Assembly: GCA_964370315.1 (NCBI GenBank)
Contig: CAYJIS010000015.1
Span: 1-31,960, forward strand
Source: CAYJFX01 sp964370315
GTDB taxonomy: Bacteria > Spirochaetota > Spirochaetia > Treponematales > Treponemataceae
Direction of reading: 5' to 3'
DNA length: 31,960 nt
In this document: positions 24,458-31,960 of the stretch, piece after piece
Layout: each line of letters opens with the position of its first letter
Numbering within the stretch: position 1 is the first letter of the stretch
The notes under the pieces: generated by a model
Databases searched by the model: none
Told to the model about the DNA's origin: nothing
The model's input: only the letters and a program-made list of their open reading frames with translations
Program-made: the position numbers and the translations under genes

Positions 24458-24486
24458 AAAAGGAGCATACATTGTATGCTCCTTTT
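24458..24486. terminator. Bidirectional intrinsic terminator
   Basis: AAAAGGAGCATAC (24458-24470), loop ATT, GTATGCTCCTTTT (24474-24486): a perfect 13-bp stem. On the minus strand it is followed by a long T run (TTTTTT), on the plus strand by TTTTAGTTTATTTT. It ends both the catabolic operon and the aminotransferase gene. Confidence 0.9.
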
Positions 24487-24489
24487 AGT

Positions 24490-25662
24490 TTATTTTAGTG
24501 ATTGTACAAACTTTTCAATTCTATGTAAGGCTTCTTTAATCTTATCGATATCGGTTGCATAACAGCAGCGGACAAAACCTTCGCCACCAGAACCAAAAAC
24601 AGTTCCTGGAACTACTGCTACTTGATAATCTTCGATAAGTCTTCCAGCAAAGTCTTCTGCCGACAATCCAGTAGAACGAATATCTACGAAAAGGTAAAAA
24701 GCCCCATCTGGTTCAACAACAGGAAGTCCAATTTCTTTAAGCCTAGTTGACATGAGGTTTCGTCTTTGTTGGTACGAAACACGCATTTTTTCCACTTCAG
24801 GTTTTCCTGATCTTAGGCCTTCAACTGCCCCATACTGACTCATAATTGGTGCACAAATTGAAGAATACTGGTGCAATTTGTGCACTTGCTCCATTAAATC
24901 TGGAGGACAACATACATATCCAATTCTCCATCCTGTCATTGCGAAGGCTTTTGAAAAACCGTTTAAAACAACACTGTATGGCTTCATGCCATCAAAAGAG
25001 GCAATTGAAACATGCTCATTGTCATCATACACAAGCTCGCAATACACTTCGTCGGTAAGCACCCATATTTGATGTTTTTTTATAACTTCAGCAATTTTTT
25101 CAAGCTCGTCTTTTGGTATCATTTTTCCAGTAGGGTTGCTAGGGGAGCAAAGCATCAAGGCCTTGGTTTTGGGAGTGATTGCGCTTTCAATCTGTTCTGC
25201 TGTAGGATAAAACCCATTGATACTTGTATCAAGATGGATGAGTTTTGCATTACATATTTCTGCTAGAGGTTGATATGACACATAGCAGGGTTCACAGATT
25301 ATTATTTCATCTTGAGGATTTAAAATCGCTCGTAATACTGCATCAATTGCTTCTGATACCCCTATGGTAATGAGTATTTCACTTTTTGGACAATAGTGCA
25401 AATCATAGTTTTTAAGATACGTTGCTATTTCTTCTCGTAATTCAATTAAACCCCAGTTTGACGTGTAAGATGTATGCCCTTGTTCTAAGTGGTAAAAGGC
25501 TTCTTCGCGTATAATCCAAGGGGTAGGAAAATCTGGTTCTCCAACTCCAAGTGAAATAATATCATCTCTTCCTATTACAAGGTCAAAAAACTTTCTTATT
25601 CCAGATGGCGGTATTGTTGTGATCGTTGAAGATAATTTATCTTTTCTGGTGTTCTCTTGCAT
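24490..25662 (-). CDS. Class I/II pyridoxal-phosphate aminotransferase
   Basis: 390 aa, fold type I aminotransferase of the AspC/PatA-like group (COG0436). Visible are GVGEPDFPTP (39-48), SPSNPTG with N176, TDEVY with D204, and the PLP lysine K238 in NGFSKAFAMTGWRIGY. A substrate-carboxylate arginine probably lies in EGFVRCCYA near the C-terminus. Amino acid specificity (aspartate, aromatic or alanine) cannot be set from sequence. The lrp-type regulator gene ends 3 nt upstream, so this is its likely target and partner. A strong terminator follows immediately. Confidence 0.92.
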   Translation of the reverse strand: MQENTRKDKLSSTITTIPPSGIRKFFDLVIGRDDIISLGVGEPDFPTPWIIREEAFYHLEQGHTSYTSNWGLIELREEIATYLKNYDLHYCPKSEILITIGVSEAIDAVLRAILNPQDEIIICEPCYVSYQPLAEICNAKLIHLDTSINGFYPTAEQIESAITPKTKALMLCSPSNPTGKMIPKDELEKIAEVIKKHQIWVLTDEVYCELVYDDNEHVSIASFDGMKPYSVVLNGFSKAFAMTGWRIGYVCCPPDLMEQVHKLHQYSSICAPIMSQYGAVEGLRSGKPEVEKMRVSYQQRRNLMSTRLKEIGLPVVEPDGAFYLFVDIRSTGLSAEDFAGRLIEDYQVAVVPGTVFGSGGEGFVRCCYATDIDKIKEALHRIEKFVQSLK

Positions 25663-25665
25663 AGC

Positions 25666-26151
25666 TTAAGCACTTACTCCTTGCCTTCTGTCTTTTTTAT
25701 CATCTACATATACAATATCGTTTTCTTTGTATTTTTTTAGCATAAAGGTAGTTTTTGTGCTTTTAACTCCGTCAATTGTAGATAGTTTTCGTGCAACAAA
25801 AAAAGAGACATCATGGAGGCTTTCTCCTTCAATGATAACCTTTAGGTCATATCCACCAGACATTAGATACAAGGATTTTACTTCTGGGAAGCGGAAGATG
25901 CGGTCTGCTATTGCATCAAAACCATGTTCTCTTTCAGGTGTAACTTGAATTTCAATTTCTGCATGAACCAGTTGTTTTATTGAGTCAAGTTTCTCAGGAT
26001 TCACAATTGTTACATATTTTAAAATAACACCATCTAGTTCAAGTTTTTTAATAGTTTGGCTAACTTCATCAACTGTTCTGCCGGTCATTGCGGCAATATC
26101 CTCTGTTGATAGTCTTGCGTTGTTTTGTAATAAATTTAATATTTCGTCCAT
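25666..26151 (-). CDS. Lrp/AsnC-family transcriptional regulator
   Basis: 161 aa. Residues about 1-50 form the AsnC-type winged helix (ILNLLQNNARLSTEDIAAM, TVDEVSQTIKKLELDGVI). Residues about 63-140 form the ligand-binding RAM domain (VHAEIEIQVTPEREHGFDAIA, MSGGYDLKVIIEG), followed by a short charged tail. The family usually responds to amino acids. Its place directly before an aminotransferase gene, 3 nt apart, suggests control of that enzyme or its pathway. No ribosome site precedes the ATG; a promoter 6 nt upstream predicts a leaderless transcript. Confidence 0.9.
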   Translation of the reverse strand: MDEILNLLQNNARLSTEDIAAMTGRTVDEVSQTIKKLELDGVILKYVTIVNPEKLDSIKQLVHAEIEIQVTPEREHGFDAIADRIFRFPEVKSLYLMSGGYDLKVIIEGESLHDVSFFVARKLSTIDGVKSTKTTFMLKKYKENDIVYVDDKKDRRQGVSA

Positions 26152-26157
26152 TTAAAT

Positions 26158-26186
26158 AGAATATACGATATGGGCTTCTTTATCAA
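26158..26186 (-). promoter_or_regulatory. Predicted leaderless promoter of the lrp-aminotransferase pair
   Basis: TTGATA (26186-26181), 17-nt spacer, TATTCT (26163-26158), then 6 nt to the ATG at 26151. The predicted start is the A of the ATG. Confidence 0.6.
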
Positions 26187-26226
26187 GCATACAATCGGAA
26201 AAGTTTACATTTATTATATAAATATT

Positions 26227-28047
26227 TTATTGATTGTAAATTGAAAAACCATCTTTTCCCTTGCTTTTAACTTCATAAAGAGCTTTATCTGCAAGCTTAT
26301 ATAACGATGGAAGGTCTTCTGCGTGATTAGGGGCTAAAGAAATACCTATGCTATAGGTAATAGTGACACTCTTTTTGTTTTTCGAATACGTTTTTTTTAA
26401 TGTTTTACAAATAGTATCAGCTTTGTGCTTTATTGTTTCAATACTATCAATACTTTTTAGATATATAAAAAACTCATCTCCACCAATTCGTCCGATAATA
26501 TCATCACTTCTAAATATTTTCTTTAATCCGCTTGCTGTTTCTTTAAGTGCTTCATCGCCTTTTTGGTGTCCAAAAGTATCATTGAGCTGTTTGAAATTAT
26601 CAAAATCTAATATGAAAAGTGCCCCTGTTTTATTTTCTAAGTTGGCGAGTTCATGAGAAATAAGGACTTCTGTTTGTGCTTTGTTATATACTTGTGTGAG
26701 TAGGTCAATTTCGGCATTTTTTTGTAGTTGTGCCGTTTTCTTTACGTCTGCATCAATGTCTTCAATAAAAGCAAATGATTTTAAAGGTTTGCCTTTTTTG
26801 TTTTTTATTACTGTTGATGAGTATTCACACCAAATAAAGTTACCATTTGTATGTTTAATTCTAAAACGAATTTCCGTCATAGAAATGCCTTTCTCGATTG
26901 CTTCAAAGATCATTCTTATAACTTTAAAATCATCGTTATGAAATATACGTAGGTTTTTTATATCACTTTTTATATCAATATGTGAAACGTCTGTTCCAAA
27001 TACCGATGTATAATCTGAAATTGCAGAAAAATTATTTTTTGTATAATCCCATTCTATAATAGCTTTATTTGTTTTGCGTGCTAGACTTTGTATGGCTGTT
27101 TGCATGATTTGTGTTGCAGTTTGTGTTTTTGTAATTTCATTAAAAACAATAATGAGAGCAATTCCAATTATTACCAATACGGTAATAATAAGTTCAAGAG
27201 CTTCTGCGCCATGACGTTCTGTTATTTTTTCAATTTTTTCTTTTGGTTGCACTGTAGCCATTACCCAATCATTTATTCCTATAGGCAAGTAGTATAAATA
27301 CCGTTGAGAGTTACCTATAGAATATTTAATTAAGCCTTGTGTTTTTTTCGAAAAAGAGTCTTTTATATCCTGTTGAGAGTACCCTTCGTCAAATTGTAAT
27401 AAATTCAGCTCTTTTAAATATGAGTAATCTGCAGGAATTACCATTCCTTCACTTGCTGTTGAAAGAAAAGATCCGTTTTTGTCCATAATATGACAGTATC
27501 CATCAGATGTGAAAAACATTGCATCAAATATTTCTTCAAGATGACTTATTGTTACAAGGGCTCGTAAGTGAAATCCTTCATAAGAATCTCTCATTGGTAG
27601 TCTGATGGCGATTACAGATTCATTGATTTCCTCATTAAAGTATGCATCTGAAATTGCTATTTGTGAATTTTGCATAAAGAGAGTATTATCTGTTGGTGTA
27701 ATTTGTCCAGAAGATGCATATGAGGTATCGCTAGGTGAGTCAAGTGTTACGCTAATAAATCCTGCTTCATTTGCAATGTCATTAAAAGATTCAAAAAGAA
27801 GTGACGTATTTTCTTTATCAAGGTTGTCTTCAATTCCTCGTGCTGCAATAGATAAGCTTCTTCCAAATTCATTAAAAATAAATTTTACAATGTTTGCATT
27901 ATTGACTGAAATAGTATAAAGATCATTTTCATTTTCTTCTGCATCTATGAGAAATGATTGGTTTTTAAAGTGATTTATTGCGAGAAATAGCCATGTAAAA
28001 AGTAATAAAGAAGCGATAGCAATAGAAATATATTTAGCTTTATACAT
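26227..28047 (-). CDS. Membrane diguanylate cyclase: sensor-PAS-GGDEF
   Basis: 606 aa from ATG at 28047, chosen because GGAG lies 6 nt upstream and the membrane helix starts at once; the frame reaches a TTG at 28092 inside the TPR gene. Order: TM helix (about 5-27), extracytoplasmic sensor (about 28-280, Cache-like by position and YLYYLPIGINDWVMATVQP), TM helix (about 283-303), PAS (about 328-440) and GGDEF. The active-site motif GGDEF is intact at 522-526. The product-inhibition I-site RSDD lies five residues before it (513-516). It should make c-di-GMP from GTP at the membrane in response to a periplasmic signal. It is the last gene of PilZ-TPR-GGDEF, starting 31 nt after the TPR gene stop. 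Confidence 0.92.
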   Translation of the reverse strand: MYKAKYISIAIASLLLFTWLFLAINHFKNQSFLIDAEENENDLYTISVNNANIVKFIFNEFGRSLSIAARGIEDNLDKENTSLLFESFNDIANEAGFISVTLDSPSDTSYASSGQITPTDNTLFMQNSQIAISDAYFNEEINESVIAIRLPMRDSYEGFHLRALVTISHLEEIFDAMFFTSDGYCHIMDKNGSFLSTASEGMVIPADYSYLKELNLLQFDEGYSQQDIKDSFSKKTQGLIKYSIGNSQRYLYYLPIGINDWVMATVQPKEKIEKITERHGAEALELIITVLVIIGIALIIVFNEITKTQTATQIMQTAIQSLARKTNKAIIEWDYTKNNFSAISDYTSVFGTDVSHIDIKSDIKNLRIFHNDDFKVIRMIFEAIEKGISMTEIRFRIKHTNGNFIWCEYSSTVIKNKKGKPLKSFAFIEDIDADVKKTAQLQKNAEIDLLTQVYNKAQTEVLISHELANLENKTGALFILDFDNFKQLNDTFGHQKGDEALKETASGLKKIFRSDDIIGRIGGDEFFIYLKSIDSIETIKHKADTICKTLKKTYSKNKKSVTITYSIGISLAPNHAEDLPSLYKLADKALYEVKSKGKDGFSIYNQ

Positions 28048-28078
28048 ACTGCACTCCATTTTACGGGCTATGATGTTA

Positions 28079-29224
28079 CTACATAGATTCAAGGCTCTTT
28101 AACATTTCTTGCGCAATTTTGTCATTTGGATCAAATTCAAGTACTGCTAGAAAGAAACGTCGTGCTTCTTCAATTTTACCTTCTTTGAGTGCAATATACC
28201 CTAAATTAGACATAATCTTTGTATTTTCACTTTCAATTTGCATTGCCTGAGACAGGTAGTGTTTTGCACCTGCAAAATCACCAAGTTCTGTTAAACAAAT
28301 TGCAAGTTCATTATATGTGTCTGTGTTTGCCCCGTTGCATTCTACGGCTTGTTCTAAGGCTGATTTTGCATCCTCCCATCTTTCTAGGCGTCGAAGTGCC
28401 CACCCTAGCATAAACCAGGCATTCCAAACATGTGGGTTTTTTTCTAAAAAAGTACGAATTGCTTCTAGTCCTTTTTCTTCTTGTCCCATGGATATAAAAT
28501 CATATGCACTTTTAAATAGTTCATCATCTAAGTTTCGGTTTTCAATATCATTAATAATTTCTTGAGCTCTGTCTCTTTTGTAGTTACCATTTTTGCCTAA
28601 TTCTTCTTCGTTTAAATCTGCAGTAAGTGCAATGTATGTAGAAAAGCATTCTTTGGTTCGTGAAAAATTTTTTTGCTTTAAGAAAAAGAAACCTGCATTA
28701 AAAAAAGCATCTGGAATGAGTTCTTCTGCTTCCATAACTTGCTTGTAATACCGATACGCATTTTCGTCATAGGCATCTGCATCTTCAAATAAACTTGACC
28801 TTCTGTAAGAATCTGCTCTTTGGTCAAAAAACAAAGCCATGTTTAAAGTATTTGCCATGTCATCTTTGTCTATCCCTTGCAAAGCCATAAATATCTCTTC
28901 TGCAATTTCAAAATCTTCATTTTTTACTTTTAAAATTGCAGCATCAGTTAGTTCTTGTTTAATATTTGGTTTTGCAGCTAACAGAATAGAACGATAATAT
29001 GCATTGTTTTTATTTTTTTGATCATATGCCAAAACGGTTAGTATGCCAGCTAATATCTGTTCCCACGCGAGGTTTGCAATGTCAAAGCTGTTTTTATCAT
29101 CATCTTGGGTTATTTGTACCGGTAGTGGTACTGTTGGATCAAGAGTGAAGTTTTCGTTCTTATGCAAAAAGCCTTCGGGTAAAGAAATAAAAATAAGACT
29201 ATCGAGTGGGTTTGATGGATTCAT
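28079..29224 (-). CDS. TPR-repeat protein
   Basis: 381 aa, soluble, acidic, no signal peptide. At least three clear TPR units lie in the C-terminal third: VWNAWFMLGWALRRLERWED, DTYNELAICLTELGDFAGAK and KIMSNLGYIALKEGKIEEAR, each ending in the usual helix B. The middle also holds TPR-like helices (DAFFNAGFFFLKQKNFSRTK). TPR proteins are scaffolds; a partner is not identifiable. It begins 2 nt after the PilZ gene stop with AAAGGG nearby, and is followed by the diguanylate cyclase, so it may link c-di-GMP synthesis and sensing. This link is inferred from position only. Confidence 0.87.
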   Translation of the reverse strand: MNPSNPLDSLIFISLPEGFLHKNENFTLDPTVPLPVQITQDDDKNSFDIANLAWEQILAGILTVLAYDQKNKNNAYYRSILLAAKPNIKQELTDAAILKVKNEDFEIAEEIFMALQGIDKDDMANTLNMALFFDQRADSYRRSSLFEDADAYDENAYRYYKQVMEAEELIPDAFFNAGFFFLKQKNFSRTKECFSTYIALTADLNEEELGKNGNYKRDRAQEIINDIENRNLDDELFKSAYDFISMGQEEKGLEAIRTFLEKNPHVWNAWFMLGWALRRLERWEDAKSALEQAVECNGANTDTYNELAICLTELGDFAGAKHYLSQAMQIESENTKIMSNLGYIALKEGKIEEARRFFLAVLEFDPNDKIAQEMLKSLESM

Positions 29225-29226
29225 AT

Positions 29227-30207
29227 TTATGCACCCTTTTCTTGTTCGTTATTATTTGGGCTTTGAGCATTATTTTCAGATTCTTGTGTGTTTTCTGTGC
29301 CCTGAGTTTCCTCTTTTGCTTGTTCGTTTGGCTCATCTTTTTTAGAGTCTGTAGGTGCATCTGCTTTTTTATCAGCATACGTTGTCTCTTCTTCTGAAGC
29401 ATTAAGCAGTTTTTTGCGGAAAGAGGTTAAATATTTATTGATATGTATTTTATAGGTAATCGGAATTTTATTTTCATGGAAATGCATCGAAAAAGCAACC
29501 AAGTCTTTTCTACCTTCGATATTTTCGACTTGCACAACTTGCCCTTGCAATTCTAGCGTTTCTGCTGGATCTTCAAAAGTAAGTCGAAGTATTGTTTCTT
29601 TGTTTTGTAAAAACTGGGCTAGGCCCATCATTAATACTTTGGCACCCTTAAATGAAAGGTCTCTTATTATGCAGTTCCTTGGAACTTTTTCAATAAACAC
29701 TTGAGTTTCTTTTTTTACTAAGTTTAGTTGCCTCATTGAATCAGGTGTAATTATAATACGTTCTTCAGAGCGTTTAACATAATTACTATTTGCTTCTAGT
29801 AGCTTTCCGAGAATTTCTATGAGATCATCAGGTGGTTTTGAATTAAAATCAAGGGTTGCTATAGCTAGATCATTTGAATCCATATATGCTTCAACTTCTG
29901 AAACTCGACAGTTAACAAAGAGGCTCATTGGTTTCCCGTAACTATCTATGAAATAGAATCTCAAGCTTACAGGGGTGTTGATTTTTTGTATTGCAGCGTA
30001 TGCTCCACCTTTTGTGCCAATGATTATTTTTGCTTGCATTAAAGATGAAGAGTTAATGATGCATGCCCATTGAACTCCGTTGCATTTTATATATATTTGC
30101 CTTGGGTCAATGCGTAATACTTTTAATATTTCGCGTGAGAAAATAATGTTCGTATCACGATAGTAATCGTAGTACTGACTAATTTGTTGGCTAGTGGTTA
30201 TACCCAT
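29227..30207 (-). CDS. PilZ-domain c-di-GMP receptor protein
   Basis: 326 aa. A PilZ-like N-terminal region (about 1-130, unrecognised in detail) precedes the PilZ domain. It carries RSEER (146-150), fitting the RxxxR c-di-GMP motif, and DLSFKG (183-188), fitting DxSxxG; beta strands continue to about 262. The last roughly 45 residues are a Glu/Asn/Gln/Lys-rich disordered tail. The spacing between the two motifs is longer than in many PilZ proteins, as in other spirochaete members with an added N-domain. It is first in an operon ending in a diguanylate cyclase. No ribosome site precedes the ATG; the promoter predicts a leaderless mRNA. Confidence 0.8.
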   Translation of the reverse strand: MGITTSQQISQYYDYYRDTNIIFSREILKVLRIDPRQIYIKCNGVQWACIINSSSLMQAKIIIGTKGGAYAAIQKINTPVSLRFYFIDSYGKPMSLFVNCRVSEVEAYMDSNDLAIATLDFNSKPPDDLIEILGKLLEANSNYVKRSEERIIITPDSMRQLNLVKKETQVFIEKVPRNCIIRDLSFKGAKVLMMGLAQFLQNKETILRLTFEDPAETLELQGQVVQVENIEGRKDLVAFSMHFHENKIPITYKIHINKYLTSFRKKLLNASEEETTYADKKADAPTDSKKDEPNEQAKEETQGTENTQESENNAQSPNNNEQEKGA

Positions 30208-30213
30208 GTTAAT

Positions 30214-30242
30214 ATGATAATTGATATTTCATAAATGGTCAA
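30214..30242 (-). promoter_or_regulatory. Predicted leaderless promoter of the PilZ-TPR-GGDEF operon
   Basis: TTGACC (30242-30237), 17-nt spacer, TATCAT (30219-30214), then ATTAAC and the ATG at 30207. The -10 box ends 6 nt before the start codon. Confidence 0.65.
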
Positions 30243-30305
30243 TATAGTAAGTAAATAAGTTATAAAAATTTGATTGTTTTGAAAAATTATTAAGTAGTAA
30301 AGTAT

Positions 30306-31121
30306 TTATTCTGAGATTACAAAGCCGATATTATTTGCTACTTTTCTGTTCGAATAAACTGATTGGTGAGGTGCATTAGGAAAGATAAGGGCAACAGATC
30401 CGCCCCCGTCTAGCTGCATTGCTTTTGTAGCTCCAAGGTTCTGTAATATCTTGGCACACTCCATATAGTTTAACCCTTTGCTTTTATTATTTTTTTCTAC
30501 AGTTACTATATATAATGTGAAACCATCCTCACTTATGCCAACTGCTGTTCGAGCATCTTTTATGTCTTTATATGCTAATACATCATTGTTATCTAAAATT
30601 GTAAAAAAGCCTCCAAAAGCAAAATATGCTTCATTAATTAAAATGTTTTCAGATGATGTTTCAATAAAAGCTCTTTTGTTTTCAGTAAAATATAAAACGC
30701 TATAATTCTTGTTTGCACCAGAAACAACTGTCTTTTTGTGAATATACAAGCCTTCTATTAGGCGTTTTTTTGATAGTCGACTAAATGGATAAGAAAAAGG
30801 TGATGCGTTTATTGCTACATAGGCATTAGTTCTGAGTGCAAAGTTTTTTGTTGTTTCTCCCATTGTTGAGAACTGTTTAGAAACTGCAGGCTCTGTTGCA
30901 TTAATCGAAACTGCTGGGTGATCTAGTTGTATTGTGGTAATGTGATATACTAAATTGGTTTGTTCAATTGTAGTATGCGTTATTGCTGGGTGAAGCTTTG
31001 GGCTTGGCTCTATAGCTAGAGTTGTACAAGAGTTAAAAAAAAGAATAACTAAAAAGAGGACTATATAGTTTAAAGAAAAAAGCTTCGACAAGTATGCCGA
31101 AGCTTTTGAAATACTGTTCAT
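30306..31121 (-). CDS. Phosphodiester glycosidase (NAGPA/DUF2233) family lipoprotein
   Basis: About 271 aa. The N-terminus has a hydrophobic stretch (NYIVLFLVILFFNSC) ending in lipobox FNSC, so it is probably a lipoprotein. The rest matches the NAGPA-type domain: RTAVGISEDGFTLYIVTVE, GLNYMECAKILQNLGATKAM and QLDGGGSVALIF, with the conserved DGGGS, then the terminal NNIGFVI. Family members act on exported polysaccharides or N-acetylglucosamine-phosphodiesters; the substrate here is unknown. The ATG at 31121 starts one base after the rpsU stop; an ATG at 31133 overlapping rpsU is possible, and a TTG at about 31091 would start after a predicted terminator inside this region. None has a clear ribosome site. 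Confidence 0.82.
   Translation of the reverse strand: MNSISKASAYLSKLFSLNYIVLFLVILFFNSCTTLAIEPSPKLHPAITHTTIEQTNLVYHITTIQLDHPAVSINATEPAVSKQFSTMGETTKNFALRTNAYVAINASPFSYPFSRLSKKRLIEGLYIHKKTVVSGANKNYSVLYFTENKRAFIETSSENILINEAYFAFGGFFTILDNNDVLAYKDIKDARTAVGISEDGFTLYIVTVEKNNKSKGLNYMECAKILQNLGATKAMQLDGGGSVALIFPNAPHQSVYSNRKVANNIGFVISE
31076..31107 (-). terminator. Intrinsic terminator lying within the 5' end of the lipoprotein frame
   Basis: Reading leftwards: AAAAGCTTCG (31107-31098), 10-nt loop, CGAAGCTTTT (31087-31078), then a T run (TTTTTTCTTT through about 31072). It is 16 nt after the rpsU stop, so it should end rpsU transcripts, but it overlaps the first codons of the next gene. Confidence 0.75.
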
Positions 31122-31122
31122 A

Positions 31123-31335
31123 TTAATACGCATTACGTGTGTTTTTTGTACTTCTCTTCTTTTTCATCAGTTTACGCTGAAGGGTTTTGTTTTTCCGGTT
31201 TAAAATTGTAGAAGGTTTTTCGTAGTATTCACGTTTTTTGTACTCGCGAATGATGCCTTCTTTTTCAACCATGCGTTTAAAGCGTTTGATAGCTTTCTCA
31301 AGATTCTCTGAATCATCAACAATTATGTGTGCCAA
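31123..31335 (-). CDS. rpsU: 30S ribosomal protein bS21
   Basis: 70 aa from TTG at 31335 (AHIIVDDSENLEKAIKRF..), basic, matching bS21 throughout: a conserved KRFKRMVEKEGIIREYKKREYYEKPS core and a Lys/Arg-rich end. The TTG is preferred over the GTG at 31344: the ribosome site AAGGGGGTGA lies 5 nt before the TTG, and overlaps the GTG. bS21 assists initiation in the 30S head-platform region. The stop is one base before the lipoprotein ATG, and a terminator hairpin lies just inside that gene. Confidence 0.93.
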   Translation of the reverse strand: MAHIIVDDSENLEKAIKRFKRMVEKEGIIREYKKREYYEKPSTILNRKNKTLQRKLMKKKRSTKNTRNAY

Positions 31336-31377
31336 TATGTTCACCCCCTTTCGGCCATTCCGTAAGACTGGATAATC

Positions 31378-31406
31378 ATAATATCATATCGTGAAAAGTG
31401 AGTCAA
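31378..31406 (-). promoter_or_regulatory. Promoter of rpsU
   Basis: TTGACT (31406-31401), 17-nt spacer, TATTAT (31383-31378). Transcription should begin near 31371, giving a conventional leader of about 36 nt with a strong ribosome site. Confidence 0.75.
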
Positions 31407-31461
31407 GGGGTGCATGGTTTATAAAAGTCTAAATATACATGCACAAAAAAACAATACTATA

Positions 31462-31960
31462 TTATGACTGCTTTCTTTGTTTTTGTTTGTGGTCATACAT
31501 TCTTACATCTGCTTTGTCAATTATTTCTGCCATAGTAGATCCTTCTTTTTGATAGCGGGCATATCCTACCGAAGTTGAAATCTCAATTTAAGGTGAGTCA
31601 ATAAAGACCACTTCTTGGCCCATACTTTCTATGCGTTGTATAATTCGTTGAATATTGGCGTTGTCTAGCTCTGAGTTAATAATGGGGAAAACTCCCCCTC
31701 TAAACGGAGGGTAGCTTTGTTACTATCAAAACGATTTTGCATTAAATAAATCTCGGACAACATAATTATATGTGTTTTTATTGAAAACAAGCATAAGATT
31801 GTGAATAACGCTTTCTAATAGGAGACTCATTTTAATGCTTTGCGATGCGGTGTTTTGTATTCTTTCGCCATATATTTGTATATGAGTTTTAATGGTAGCT
31901 TCTTGTTTTTGCTAAAAAAACTTGACGAATAGAAATGTGTGTTAAGCATAGTATTGCAAA
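31462..31960 (-). pseudogene. Decayed GGDEF diguanylate cyclase (C-terminal remnant)
   Basis: A single minus-strand frame, ending at the TAA at 31462-31464, reads like the end of a GGDEF domain: IEISTSVGYARYQKEGSTMA, EIIDKADVRMYDHKQKQRKQ. Upstream in the same frame are a TAA at 31588-31590, then INSELDNANIQRIIQRIESM, a damaged active site (RGGVF where RxGGDEF is expected), three stops in a row ending near 31726, and VFNKNTYNYVVRDLFN, resembling the 'GxxNK..Y' start of a GGDEF domain. The stretch between that start and the active site is much shorter than usual, so an internal deletion is likely. Further upstream a helical remnant (EATIKTHIQIYGERIQNTAS) continues toward the window edge with another stop. 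No gene of normal length exists in 31345-31960; 31407-31461 shows nothing. Confidence 0.8.

Noticed and set aside
26204..26241. TTTACA ... TGTAAA after the diguanylate cyclase gene as a terminator.
   Set aside because: Only six paired bases with a long AT loop; too weak to call.

Overview
The window is AT-rich and looks like a chromosome segment of a host-associated spirochaete, most likely Treponema or a close relative. Evidence: a UPF0164/FadL-like outer-membrane protein with an FlgD-type Ig-like partner, a PTS EIIA-Ntr gene, a PilZ-TPR-GGDEF cluster, bS21, and frequent TTG/GTG starts. The genus rests on gene content and protein style, not on a database match. No rRNA, tRNA, CRISPR array or insertion sequence was recognised.

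Layout. 1-1938 (minus): an exported outer-membrane protein and an Ig-like protein cut by the left edge. 2169-4379 (plus): a DUF2156 protein and threonine synthase. 4381-9399 (minus): a large GH13 alpha-amylase-family protein, then a PflA-like radical SAM protein coupled to a small unknown protein. 9519-10490 (plus): EIIA-Ntr and a membrane-anchored unknown. 10494-13444 (minus): rex-serC-serA, with a clear Rex operator in front of rex. 13700-24443 (plus): a ten-gene catabolic operon ending in a strong bidirectional terminator. 24490-26151 (minus): an Lrp/AsnC regulator and a class I/II aminotransferase. 26227-30207 (minus): PilZ, TPR and PAS-GGDEF genes, probably a c-di-GMP module. 30306-31335 (minus): bS21 and a phosphodiester-glycosidase lipoprotein. 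31462-31960 (minus): a decayed diguanylate cyclase gene.

The 13700-24443 operon is the most interesting unit. It encodes a 2-hydroxyacid dehydrogenase, a complete CUT2 (ribose/AI-2 type) ABC importer with two different permeases, a class II aldolase, a SorC-family regulator, a FGGY kinase and the two E1 subunits of a 2-oxoacid dehydrogenase. A plausible reading is import, phosphorylation and aldol cleavage of an unidentified sugar or polyol, with E1 handling a downstream 2-oxo acid. Its promoter is followed at the predicted transcript start by a perfect 13-bp hairpin, and a second Rex-like site lies upstream of it, so both redox state and the substrate may control it.

A second theme is transcript structure. 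Five genes (DUF2156, the small unknown, EIIA-Ntr, Lrp and PilZ) have a sigma70-type -35/-10 pair with a 17-nt spacer and a -10 box ending only 6-7 nt before the start codon. That predicts leaderless mRNAs.
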